From: Acidobacteriota bacterium
GTDB taxonomy: Bacteria; Acidobacteriota; Blastocatellia; Pyrinomonadales; Pyrinomonadaceae
Length of the DNA stretch: 12,824 nucleotides
Direction: 5' to 3'
Assembly: GCA_003222935.1 (NCBI GenBank)
Contig: QHXL01000015.1
Span: 2,723 to 15,546, forward strand
The position numbers and the translations under genes are program-made. Positions 1 to 6,594 of the stretch are shown here, one piece after another. Positions within the stretch are counted from its first letter, which is position 1. Each line of letters starts with the position of its first letter. The notes under the pieces were generated by a model that saw only the letters and a list, made by a program, of their open reading frames with translations, was not told the DNA's origin and ran no database searches.

Positions 1-92
1 ATTGTGAATAGGAGTAGCGCACGACTCAGAACAGTCGGCTTCAACATCTTCCGCATTTCTGTTTTATCTCCGACGATTTGCGTGGCGTACCA

Positions 93-122
93 TTGACCTA
101 TAAGGAAGAGCTTGAATAGTAT
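93..122 (+). promoter_or_regulatory. putative sigma70-type promoter of hpt
   Basis: A -35 hexamer TTGACC (93-98) lies 18 bp before a -10 hexamer TAGTAT (117-122). Transcription would begin near position 129 and leave a 5' leader of about 63 nt before hpt. The -35 matches consensus at five of six bases and the -10 at four of six. The same TTGACC box occurs in the promoter at 5115. I see no gene in positions 1-92. Confidence 0.5.
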
Positions 123-191
123 GTCGCACCACGCGGCACATAAGCAAACGTCTTTGCATTACAACTTCCCCGCAATTCAAGGAGAAACAAG

Positions 192-758
192 TTGGCTACT
201 TCTTCCGCTCAAATCAATTCAGAATTCAGTAATCCGAACATAGCCGTTTTAATTTCCGAGGAACAGATTCGCGAACGAATCAAAGAGTTGGGCGTGCAGA
301 TTACGCGCGAATATGCCGGCCTCAATCCCCTGCTGATTGGCGTACTGAAGGGCGCATGTTTCTTTCTGAGCGACCTGCTCCGCGTTATTGACACTCGTGT
401 GGGTATAGAGTTCATGGCGATTTCGAGTTATGGATCCTCAACGCGTACATCGGGTGAGGTCCGGATAATGAAAGACCTCGATGTACCAATTGAAGGACGA
501 CACATACTTGTCGTTGAAGACATCGTGGACACTGGACTGACGCTCTCTTATCTATTGGCGAATCTGGAGTCACGCGGAGCTGCAAGCGTCAAACTTGCTG
601 CGCTGCTCGACAAGTTTGAGCGACGTGAGAAAGAAGTGAAGATCGACTACCTGGGGTTCAAAATTCCGGATGAATTTGTCGTGGGTTATGGACTCGACTT
701 CGCTGAACGGTATAGGAATCTGCCATTCATCGGTGTGCTAAAGAACCCCGAAGCCTAA
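192..758 (+). CDS. hpt: hypoxanthine phosphoribosyltransferase
   Basis: A cytoplasmic purine-salvage enzyme that joins hypoxanthine (often also guanine) to PRPP to give IMP or GMP. At 188 residues it has the usual bacterial length. Visible motifs are the LKG turn (residues 52-54) that binds pyrophosphate, the flexible SSYGSSTRTSG loop (78-88), the PRPP signature VVEDIVDTG (107-115), and the purine-pocket residues K141, the FVVGYGLD stretch (162-169) and D169. The start is TTG at 192, chosen because AAGGAG (179-184) sits 7 nt before it and the N-terminus aligns with the family. A promoter lies at 93-122. The next gene begins 42 nt downstream with its own Shine-Dalgarno sequence, so the two may share a transcript. 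The family is certain; the exact base preference is not visible. Confidence 0.95.
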   Translation: MATSSAQINSEFSNPNIAVLISEEQIRERIKELGVQITREYAGLNPLLIGVLKGACFFLSDLLRVIDTRVGIEFMAISSYGSSTRTSGEVRIMKDLDVPIEGRHILVVEDIVDTGLTLSYLLANLESRGAASVKLAALLDKFERREKEVKIDYLGFKIPDEFVVGYGLDFAERYRNLPFIGVLKNPEA

Positions 759-800
759 GCCTTTCTTAAAGTCATTTAATAAACTGTTCGGAGGACCATC

Positions 801-1659
801 GTGAGAAGCCTTCTATTAGTTTGTCTGTTCATAGCCTCGTCGATTCTCGTGTCGGCGCAGGATTATTCGAAGGTAGAAATCAAGGCAACAAAAGTAAACG
901 GCAACGTTTACATGCTTGAAGGTGCCGGTGGAAACATCGGCGTCTCTGTTGGACCAGACGGAATTCTGATTGTCGACGATCAATTCGCGCCCCTCGCGGA
1001 AAAGATCAGGGCGGCGCTCAGCAAACTTGGCGAAGGTAACTTGAAGTTTATTTGACGCGCCGATCATCGCTCACGATAATGTTCGGAAGAGACTCTCCAC
1101 GGAACAATACTTAGCGTTCTTCAAGCAGAAAGTTCCAGCGTCACCTAAAGAAGCGTGGCCAGTGATCACTTTCGATCAATCACTGTCAGTATATTTCAAC
1201 GGTGAGGAGATCAAAGTAATTCACTTCCCTGCCGGACATACCGACGGCGATAGCATCATCTTCTTCACGACATCGAACGTCATTCATATGGGTGACGATT
1301 TCTTCTCTGGAAGCTTTCCCTTCGTAGATCTCGACAGTGGCGGTAGTGTTCAAGGGATGGCAAAGAACATCGGCGAGATCATCCCGAAAATTTCACCCGG
1401 CGCAAAGATCATTCCCGGTCATGGTCCCATCTCATCAATCGATGATGTGAAGGCGTATCACCGCATGCTTCTCGGAACTACTGCTTTCATTCAGAAGAAG
1501 ATCAGTGCCAGGAAATCGCTGGCTCAGATTAAGAAAGAAGGTTTACCGGCAGAGTGGAAGTCGTGGGGTGAAGGTTTTATTAAGACTGATCAATGGATCG
1601 ACCTGGTCTATCTCAGTTTGACGAAACAGAAAATGGGTGGAAGGAGTAGAGCACACTAG
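801..1659 (+). pseudogene. secreted metallo-beta-lactamase-fold hydrolase, disrupted by a deletion with frameshift
   Basis: An MBL-fold metal hydrolase split over two frames. The GTG start at 801 follows GGAGG (790-794). Residues 1-19 are a signal peptide ending SAQ. The first frame runs through GGNIGVSVGPDGILIVDDQF to LKFI and stops at 1053-1055. From 1054 the next frame continues the same fold directly (DAPIIAHDNVRKRLS) and ends at 1659. It keeps the later metal motifs GHTDGD, HMGDDFF and IIPGHGP. In intact relatives LKF[IV] is followed by NTHWHxDHTGGN and about ten more residues. That segment of roughly 17-18 codons, carrying the first metal-binding motif HxHxDH, is absent, and the frame shifts as well. 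Either half alone would lack an active site. The gene is therefore a recent pseudogene, or the gap is an assembly error. Calling it two independent genes fits poorly because the halves abut within one family alignment. Confidence 0.85.
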
Positions 1660-1687
1660 ATCGCTCGATTAAAAGACTCTTGGAAAA

Positions 1688-1797
1688 CAGCGCAAGTTAG
1701 GAAAGGCGGTTTACCCCCGCTGGACTCATTAGGAGCTACTTCGAAGTCTTTATTGCCCAGTCCAGCGGGGGTAAACCGCCCTTCCTAACTTGCGCTG
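1688..1797. repeat. long inverted repeat A between convergent genes
   Basis: Two 39-bp arms (1688-1726 and 1759-1797) are reverse complements with one mismatch and enclose a 32-nt loop. The mismatch would be a G-U pair in a minus-strand transcript and an A-C mismatch in a plus-strand one. The element lies 28 bp after the hydrolase stop and 62 bp before the deoB stop, so both genes point into it. Each arm contains a smaller imperfect palindrome centred on GGTTTACC. There is no T-tract, so it is not a typical intrinsic terminator, although it could block transcription from both sides. Confidence 0.9.
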
Positions 1798-1859
1798 GTT
1801 CAAGTCCTCTTTTCCACTGGAATTGACTTTTGAAAGAGGCTCTAAAGCTCATTGATCAT

Positions 1860-3023
1860 TTAGAGTTCTCCCAGAAAACTCTTGCCGGCGACAAGTTTTA
1901 ATCCAAAGTTGTCGGCGATCGTCTGACCAATATCTGCGAGCGAGTCCCGAGTTCCCAGATCAACTGAACGAGCTTTCTTTCCGTAAACCAGGAGTGGAGC
2001 GTATTCACGCGTATGATCCGATCCGGGAAACGTAGGATCATTCCCATGGTCTGCAGTGATCATCATCAAATCTTCGTCACCCATGGCTGCTTCAATCTCA
2101 GGAAGACGTGCGTCAAAGTGCTCGAGTGCTTTTGCATAGCCTTCCGTGTCGCGTCGATGTCCGTACAACATGTCGAAATCGACCAGGTTCGAAAAAATCA
2201 GGCCACGACCCGGCCCGGCTAACGCCTTGATCGTTTGATTGATCGACTGCTCGTTATTCTTCGCAGTCATGTCTTGTGTCACACCGATCGAATCGTAGAT
2301 CGAAGCTATCTTTCCAATACAAACGACATCGAGATCGGCGTCGGCGAGTGCGGGTAGCAAATTCTCCCGCGGAGGTGGAACAGCGTAGTCGTGCCGGTTC
2401 TCAGTTCTATAAAACGCTCCCGGCTCACCAAGAAACGGACGCGCAATTACTCGTCCGACTTTGTGTTCACCATCAAGAATGCGTCGAGCAGTTTCACAAA
2501 TCTCATAAAGTCGATCGATCGGAATCACTTCTTCATGCGCGGCGATCTGAAACACAGAATCTGCCGACGTGTAGACGATCGGCTTTTTAGTATTGACGTG
2601 CTCTTGGCCCAGCACCTTGATGATCTCGGTTCCCGAGGCGGGGTAGTTACCAAGTATCCCGGGGACAGAAGTTTCGGTTACGAAACGATCGATTACGTTC
2701 GGCGGAAAACCATTCGGATAGGTTGGAAACGCGTGCTCAAGAATGATTCCGGCCATCTCCCAATGACCTGTGGTTGTATCTTTGCCGTTTGAACGAAGGG
2801 CGCAACGACCGAATGATCCAACTGCGTTTTCGACGGCCGGAAGGTCTTTGAGCGGTCGAATATTTCCCAGCCCGTAGCGTTGCAAGTTTGGCAGCAGCAA
2901 TTTGCGCGACTCGAGAATGTGTCCAAGCGTATCGGAGCCAGCGTCGCCCCATTCGGGTGCATCGGGCATTGCGCCGATACCGGCGCCGTCGAGAACGATC
3001 AATGTGATTCTATTAAATGGCAT
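1860..3023 (-). CDS. deoB: phosphopentomutase
   Basis: Interconverts ribose-1-phosphate or deoxyribose-1-phosphate with the 5-phosphates, linking nucleoside breakdown to the pentose phosphate pathway in the cytoplasm. The protein has 387 residues, typical of DeoB in the alkaline-phosphatase superfamily. Visible are the N-terminal metal motif LDGAGIGAMPDA (11-22; D12), the catalytic threonine in KDTTTGHWEM (81-90; T85), VDFDMLYGHRRD (281-292; D284, H289), and the C-terminal metal motif TADHGNDPTFPGSDHTREY (323-341; D325, H326, H337). The ATG at 3021-3023 is preceded by a weak, distant AGGA. The upstream gene is on the same strand 117 bp away, with inverted repeat B between them. Its usual partners (deoA, deoC, deoD) are not in the window. 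Nothing in the protein looks damaged. Confidence 0.96.
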   Translation of the reverse strand: MPFNRITLIVLDGAGIGAMPDAPEWGDAGSDTLGHILESRKLLLPNLQRYGLGNIRPLKDLPAVENAVGSFGRCALRSNGKDTTTGHWEMAGIILEHAFPTYPNGFPPNVIDRFVTETSVPGILGNYPASGTEIIKVLGQEHVNTKKPIVYTSADSVFQIAAHEEVIPIDRLYEICETARRILDGEHKVGRVIARPFLGEPGAFYRTENRHDYAVPPPRENLLPALADADLDVVCIGKIASIYDSIGVTQDMTAKNNEQSINQTIKALAGPGRGLIFSNLVDFDMLYGHRRDTEGYAKALEHFDARLPEIEAAMGDEDLMMITADHGNDPTFPGSDHTREYAPLLVYGKKARSVDLGTRDSLADIGQTIADNFGLKLVAGKSFLGEL

Positions 3024-3040
3024 TTTGCTTTTGTTTTTCC

Positions 3041-3143
3041 TAATGTTCGATATGCTTTAGCTTGTCGTGAGTTTGGCAAAGCGAATATGGTGTCTTGGAG
3101 CCTCTCTATTTAGTCACGACAAGCTGAAGCATATCGGACATTA
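3041..3143. repeat. long inverted repeat B, overlapping the stop codon of the VWFA gene
   Basis: Two 30-bp arms (3041-3070 and 3114-3143) match as reverse complements with two mismatches and enclose a 43-nt loop. The last three bases of the right arm (3141-3143) are the TAA stop codon of the minus-strand VWFA gene, and the left arm ends at the weak AGGA before deoB. Both mismatches would be G-U pairs in a plus-strand RNA. In the expected minus-strand transcript they would be C-A mismatches. The left arm carries a mini-palindrome GCTTTAGC. The repeat fills nearly the whole gap between the two genes. Confidence 0.88.
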
Positions 3144-4379
3144 ATTTTTCGGTGCGTAATATCCGTCCCTCGCGCGTATCTGCGCCTTGTCTTTCAAACC
3201 ACGCACTTCCAGATGAATCGCACGAAACTTTCCATCGCGCGCTTTGTTGCTTGGATAGTAACCGATGCTGTAGAGCGTGCCGATGTCGGCAGCGACTCGC
3301 GCAAACGCGTTGCGAGCGTCCGACAGGTTACTGGCAACAAAACTCCGCCCTCCTGACACTTTCGATAATTCGTTCATCTCACGTCGCGCTAGGTTATAGA
3401 GCTCTCTGCTGATCGACATGCGTTCAAACTGCCCCATCTCACAGAAGTTCGTGTAGTCTTCCGGTCTTGAGCGTGGAGCAAAGATCGCGCGATATCGCTG
3501 CAACTGTCTCTGTGAAAGCGCCAGTCGACCATCGTCCTTACAATCTCTCATCAACCGATCTTCGACAAAGTCTTCCGTGTTTACTTGAATGAAGTAACAA
3601 GCGATTCCCGCGCGCGACAATTTCATCTTCGCTTGCCCAAAATCAGAATCGCTCTGCGAATCAACTCCATCGGTTAAAGCAACAACTGCACGACGTCCGC
3701 GAACCTCTTCGCTCGGAGCTTCACGAAAAACACTATCAGCAACTCGTTCGAGTGCGTCGTAGTAAGGCGTGCCGTTGCTGCTTCCGAGATGTTCAATTGC
3801 GCGAGTGAGCGTTTGACGGTCACTAGTCAAAGGCGCGAGTACCTCGACTGTCGCGATTGGTTCTGGGCCATTCTGAGTAGTATTGAAAGCCACCACACCA
3901 ACTCGATCACCCGGTCTCAGCGCAGCAATGAAACTGTTTGCTGCTTGCCTGATCAATGTGACGTCGTCACGAGTGGAACCCGAAGTATCGAGTAGCAACG
4001 CGATTTCAAATGGTGTTTCGGTAGTGCCGAAATTGGTGATGGTCTGAGGTTTTCCATCTTCTATTATTTGAAAGTTCTCGGCACGGAGACCAGATAAGGG
4101 ACGTCCGGCGCTGTCTGTCACGACAGCGGGCACTGAAACAAGTTGCGTTTCGACGCGTACGACGTCGCCCTCGTCAACTTCGTCAGCAGCAGCCGGATCC
4201 TGTTTCCGGGGATCGCCGTTTTGCTCAGTTCCCGCAACTCTGCGGGGTCGTTGTTTCTGCTGAGCGTCCTGGTGTGCTTCAGTTGGGCTTAATGGTCGAC
4301 CAGCGGTCAGCACCGCGAAAGTGAGTAAAAAGAAGAGAGAGATTCTAAACAAACTTCGACGTTTAAGTGATGATGTCAT
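3141..4379 (-). CDS. secreted VWFA-related protein of acidobacterial type
   Basis: A 412-residue exported protein with a von Willebrand factor A domain. Residues 9-27 form a hydrophobic signal segment (LFRISLFFLLTFAVLTAG), and residues 36-72 are a polar, charged linker. Next comes a short beta region (VSVPAVVTDSAGRPLSGL, NFQIIEDGK) of the kind that precedes VWFA in this family. The VWFA domain starts near 124 and keeps its metal-binding MIDAS motif: D131-T-S133-G-S135, T204, and TDG with D237. The C-terminus has TLYSIGYYPSN and IRARDGYYAP, typical of the VWFA-related acidobacterial family known as TIGR03436. A charged insert at about 281-345 contains four cysteines together with C271, possibly disulfide-bonded. 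The ATG at 4377-4379 is preferred because a promoter lies at 4413-4440; no clear Shine-Dalgarno sequence is present. It probably acts in protein-protein contact outside the cytoplasmic membrane. The partner is unknown. Confidence 0.88.
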   Translation of the reverse strand: MTSSLKRRSLFRISLFFLLTFAVLTAGRPLSPTEAHQDAQQKQRPRRVAGTEQNGDPRKQDPAAADEVDEGDVVRVETQLVSVPAVVTDSAGRPLSGLRAENFQIIEDGKPQTITNFGTTETPFEIALLLDTSGSTRDDVTLIRQAANSFIAALRPGDRVGVVAFNTTQNGPEPIATVEVLAPLTSDRQTLTRAIEHLGSSNGTPYYDALERVADSVFREAPSEEVRGRRAVVALTDGVDSQSDSDFGQAKMKLSRAGIACYFIQVNTEDFVEDRLMRDCKDDGRLALSQRQLQRYRAIFAPRSRPEDYTNFCEMGQFERMSISRELYNLARREMNELSKVSGGRSFVASNLSDARNAFARVAADIGTLYSIGYYPSNKARDGKFRAIHLEVRGLKDKAQIRARDGYYAPKN

Positions 4380-4412
4380 GGTTGCAAATCCGGTTGGGCT
4401 CTTCTTGGTGAG

Positions 4413-4440
4413 AATATAACGGAGAACCACCCGACTGCAA
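4413..4440 (-). promoter_or_regulatory. putative promoter of the VWFA gene
   Basis: On the minus strand, TTGCAG (4440-4435) lies 16 bp before TATATT (4418-4413). Transcription would begin near 4406, about 27 nt before the ATG at 4379. This position inside the longest open frame argues that the extra 40 N-terminal codons (4380-4499) are not translated. Confidence 0.5.
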
Positions 4441-4467
4441 AAGTTGAAGCATATAACCTGACCGTCG

Positions 4468-4557
4468 TGCTGGGACCGCAGGCCCCCGCCTGCATCCATT
4501 TGCTACCAAGACGTATGGAGGCTAAAGCGGCAGGCGGGGACGCCTGCGGTCCCAGCA
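4468..4557. repeat. long GC-rich inverted repeat C with self-palindromic arms
   Basis: The arms at 4468-4493 (26 bp) and 4530-4557 (28 bp) are reverse complements apart from a 2-nt indel and enclose a 36-nt loop. Each arm folds on itself: the right arm has GCAGGCG-GGGA-CGCCTGC and the left arm GCAGGC-CCCC-GCCTGC. The unit is therefore an inverted pair of REP-like palindromes. It lies between the tRNA terminator and the VWFA promoter. The arms contain no coding sequence, although a spurious open frame runs into the left arm. Confidence 0.88.
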
Positions 4558-4561
4558 GTTG

Positions 4562-4608
4562 AAAATTAAAAAGCGGTTGCGCTTCATTTTACTGAAGTGC
4601 AACCGCTT
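4562..4608 (-). terminator. intrinsic terminator of the tRNA operon
   Basis: Read on the minus strand, 16-nt arms (4608-4593 and 4586-4571) pair with one A-C mismatch around a 6-nt loop. They are followed by TTTTTAATTTT (4572-4562). The hairpin starts 7 nt after the CCA end of tRNA-Asp, the expected position for ending the tRNA transcript. Confidence 0.85.
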
Positions 4609-4612
4609 AAAA

Positions 4613-4694
<82 letters not shown>

Positions 4695-4700
4695 AAAATC

Positions 4701-4717
4701 GATCTCGATTTGAGATC
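4701..4717 (-). other. small hairpin between the two tRNA genes
   Basis: GATCTC (4701-4706) and GAGATC (4712-4717) form a 6-bp stem with a 5-nt loop. On the minus strand it is followed by GATTTTTGC, just before tRNA-Asp. It could be a weak terminator, a processing landmark or a chance palindrome. Confidence 0.35.
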
Positions 4718-4724
4718 TCAAAGC

Positions 4725-4799
4725 TGGTAGGCACGGAGGGACTCGAACCCCCAACTTCTTCCTTGTAAGGGAAGCTGTCTACCATTGACGTACGTGCCT
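4725..4799 (-). tRNA. tRNA-Val (anticodon TAC)
   Basis: A 75-nt tRNA with CCA encoded at 4727-4725. The acceptor stem AGGCACG/CGTGCCT has 7 perfect pairs, T8-A9 follow, and the D-arm is CGTC/GACA with one terminal mismatch. The anticodon stem CTTCC/GGAAG encloses loop CTTACAA with anticodon TAC. The T-arm is GGGGG-TTCGAGT-CCCTC, and the discriminator is A73. It reads GTA and, by wobble, other valine codons. It is the promoter-proximal gene of the tRNA pair. Confidence 0.96.
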
Positions 4800-5114
4800 G
4801 TCGGAGGAAGACCCTGTCGTCTATCCTTCTTATGTTTGACGGCTTTCACTCAAGCCATCCAAAAAATCTATTTGGCACGTTCGATTCAAACATCATTGCC
4901 GCAAAGTACGGCTCCTCAAACGAGTCGTCATGCTAAGAGAAGCTCGTGGGAGTGTCAAGTTTGCCTCGTTTGAAGAAAAAAGTTTGCAGTGCTCTGTACG
5001 ATATCGATCAGTAGTAATACCGAATTACGTACAAAAACTCACTCACAAAGTAGCCTCGTAGCCGTTTAAGGTAAAAAACAGCCATTTAGGAAAACAAATA
5101 ACCGCTTTCGCCTA
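4800..5114. other. intergenic region without a recognised gene
   Basis: This 315-bp stretch separates the divergent tRNA pair and moeA transcripts. The part next to tRNA-Val must hold the minus-strand tRNA promoter, but I see only weak hexamers (for example TTGAGT near 4850) and do not assign it. An open frame at 4785-4973 begins inside tRNA-Val and has no coding character. The segment 4975-5114 is AT-rich, with no clear repeat or gene. Confidence 0.5.
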
Positions 5115-5142
5115 TTGACCGCGAAGTTATTTTGAATAAAAT
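5115..5142 (+). promoter_or_regulatory. strong sigma70-type promoter upstream of a structured leader or small RNA
   Basis: TTGACC (5115-5120), a 16-bp spacer and TAAAAT (5137-5142) match consensus at five of six bases each. This is the best promoter I can see in the window. Transcription would begin near 5149 and go straight into the structured element ending at 5247. Confidence 0.7.
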
Positions 5143-5148
5143 TCAACC

Positions 5149-5247
5149 AACGGCGCATGTGGTTGCTGGGGTGAGGACAGTAACCAACAGAGGCTGAATG
5201 CCTCCGCCAACCTTGAGAGGCCGGTCCAAACCGGCCTTTCGGTTTTT
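5149..5247 (+). ncRNA. candidate structured RNA of about 100 nt, small RNA or moeA leader
   Basis: The segment between the promoter at 5115-5142 and the terminator ending at 5247 can fold into three consecutive hairpins. Stem 1 is TGGTTGCTG/CAGTAACCA (5160-5168 with 5178-5186; nine pairs, one G-U) and presents a purine-rich loop GGGTGAGGA. Stem 2 is GAGGC/GCCTC (5190-5194 with 5200-5204). Stem 3 is the terminator hairpin. A second pairing of GGTTG (5161-5165) with CAACC (5208-5212) competes with stem 1. The transcript is noncoding and ends 26 nt before the moeA ATG, which has only a poor ribosome binding site. It is either an independent small RNA or an attenuator or riboswitch for moeA. I do not recognise it as a known class, and it does not resemble the Moco motif. 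Confidence 0.5.
5218..5247 (+). terminator. intrinsic terminator with two overlapping hairpins
   Basis: AGGCCGGT (5218-5225) pairs perfectly with ACCGGCCT (5230-5237) around a 4-nt loop and is followed by TTCGGTTTTT. An alternative 6-bp hairpin, AAACCG/CGGTTT (5228-5233 with 5240-5245), uses the right arm of the first and runs into the T-tract. The two cannot form together. The element ends the RNA that starts near 5149. Confidence 0.75.
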
Positions 5248-5273
5248 AAAGTACCGCCAGGCATGTACATCCA

Positions 5274-6485
5274 ATGATCTCAATCGCTGAAGCAATCCAA
5301 ATAGTTAAGGAACACGCCTCTCAACTTCCGACAGAGCGTGTATCTCTAGACACTTCACTCGGTCGCATTCTCGCACAGGACATAGTTGCCGATTCGGATC
5401 TGCCCCCTTTCGACCGTTCTCAAATGGACGGATATGCGGTCCGTGCAAGCGACTCACACAACGCGCCGGTTAGGTTGCGTATTGTAGGTGAATCCTCAGC
5501 GGGCAAGGGTTGGCATCAGGAAATGCATGAAGGCGAAGCAGTCCGGATTATGACTGGAGCTCCGGTCCCAGTCGGAGCCGACGCGGTCCAACAAGTCGAG
5601 TTGGCCCACGAACTCAAAGACAACACAGTCGTTGAACTGCTCGAAAGTGTAGAAGAAGGTCGCTCGATCGTCAGACGTGCCGCCGAGGTCAGCGAAGGTC
5701 AAACTGTCTTGCGTGCAGGCGTAACCATCAATGCGGCCATTCTCGCGGTACTTGCGTCGTTTGGTTATGCCGAAGTTGAAGTTGGGACCAGGCCTCGGGT
5801 AGGCGTGTTAGCGACTGGAAGTGAACTGGTAGCTGTCGATCAGAAACCTGGACAAGATCAGATTCGCGACTCAAATAACTACTCCATCGGCGCCTATGCA
5901 CAGAACGCCGGCGCGTTCGTGACTCAGTTACCACTCACCGGTGATGAAATATCCGATTTGAAGAAACAGATTTCAAAAGCTGCTGAAACTTGCGACGTGA
6001 TCGTTACTTCAGGCGGCGTGTCGATGGGAGTTTATGATTTTACGAAGACAGCGTTGACCGAGCTTGGCGCTGAACTGTTCTTCGAACGAGTCGCGCTGCG
6101 TCCCGGAAAACCAACAGTCTTTGCTCGCCTGCCACAAGGAACACTGGTGTTCGGTTTACCCGGCAACCCGGTCTCAGTTTCAGTCACTTTCAATCTCTTC
6201 GCTCGCACTGCGTTACTTGCGATGCAAGGAGCGAACAATCCGGCGCTCAAGACCGAAACAGGCGTTCTCGCGAAAGCTGTTAAAGGAGCGAAGGAGCGCG
6301 ATAGCTATCTGCCCGCGCAACTGACGACAAACGACGACGGTCAACTAATTGTATTTCCACTTAAGTGGGGAGGCTCGTCGGACTTTATCGCATTTGCCAG
6401 GGCGACCGCGCTTGCGATCATTCCGGCCGGAACGAAAACGTTGGACGCTGATTCGTTAGTGAAGTTCGTTCGGCTCCCTGAATAA
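5274..6485 (+). CDS. moeA: molybdopterin molybdenumtransferase MoeA
   Basis: Catalyses insertion of molybdate into adenylylated molybdopterin to give molybdenum cofactor, in the cytoplasm. The 403 residues match the family length. Domain signs in order are the N-terminal MoeA region with DLPPFDRSQMDGYAVR (42-57; D52) and the MTGAPVPVGADAV stretch (93-105). Next is the MPT-binding MogA-like domain, with VGVLATGSEL (176-185), VTSGGVSMGVYD (244-255; D255), LRPGKPT (275-281) and GLPGNPVSV (294-302). The C-terminal domain IV ends at LPE. The ATG at 5274 aligns with the family start but has only a weak CAGG 12 nt upstream, so leader structure may govern translation. The upstream terminator at 5218-5247 raises the possibility of attenuation. 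moaC of the same pathway lies 1.1 kb downstream, beyond a gene on the other strand. Confidence 0.95.
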   Translation: MISIAEAIQIVKEHASQLPTERVSLDTSLGRILAQDIVADSDLPPFDRSQMDGYAVRASDSHNAPVRLRIVGESSAGKGWHQEMHEGEAVRIMTGAPVPVGADAVQQVELAHELKDNTVVELLESVEEGRSIVRRAAEVSEGQTVLRAGVTINAAILAVLASFGYAEVEVGTRPRVGVLATGSELVAVDQKPGQDQIRDSNNYSIGAYAQNAGAFVTQLPLTGDEISDLKKQISKAAETCDVIVTSGGVSMGVYDFTKTALTELGAELFFERVALRPGKPTVFARLPQGTLVFGLPGNPVSVSVTFNLFARTALLAMQGANNPALKTETGVLAKAVKGAKERDSYLPAQLTTNDDGQLIVFPLKWGGSSDFIAFARATALAIIPAGTKTLDADSLVKFVRLPE

Positions 6486-6491
6486 AAAGAT

Positions 6492-6594
6492 CCTCCTTGG
6501 AGTGCGGGGACTTGTCACCGCTTTGTTATAACGTTCGTCGAGTCGAGCGAGCTTCTTTGACAAAGCGGTGACAAGTCCCCGCACTCCAAGGAGG
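6492..6594. repeat. long perfect inverted repeat D, flush with the stop codon of the desaturase gene
   Basis: Two 35-bp arms (6492-6526 and 6560-6594) are perfect reverse complements and enclose a 33-nt loop. The left arm starts 6 bp after the moeA stop. The right arm ends at 6594, immediately before the TAA (6597-6595) of the minus-strand desaturase homologue. The unit fills the whole gap between the convergent genes. Each arm contains an imperfect palindrome, GCGG-g-GAC-TT-GTC-a-CCGC. There is no T-tract. Perfect identity of the arms suggests a recent origin or gene conversion between arms. Confidence 0.93.

Noticed and set aside
801..1659. Two separate small genes at 801-1055 and 1162-1659
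   Set aside because: Both are consecutive pieces of one MBL-fold protein, and the sequence 1054-1161 between them still encodes family residues in the second frame.
2276..2792. Plus-strand open frames opposite deoB
   Set aside because: They are antisense shadows of a clearly conserved gene, rich in arginine and serine, without start signals or recognisable domains.
4380..4499. Extra 40 codons at the N-terminus of the VWFA protein
   Set aside because: The extension covers a good minus-strand promoter (4413-4440) and part of inverted repeat C, and it would bury the signal peptide. ATG 4379 gives a normal export signal.
5149..5247. Known Moco riboswitch, c-di-GMP, TPP, fluoride or SRP RNA
   Set aside because: None of the conserved motifs of these classes that I know (for example the SRP GGAAGCAG-type loop or the TPP CTGAGA) appear. 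I left it as an unclassified structured RNA.
6492..6594. Insertion sequence or MITE with terminal inverted repeats
   Set aside because: The arms make up most of the element, no transposase frame is present and I see no flanking target-site duplication. A REP/BIME-like unit fits better.
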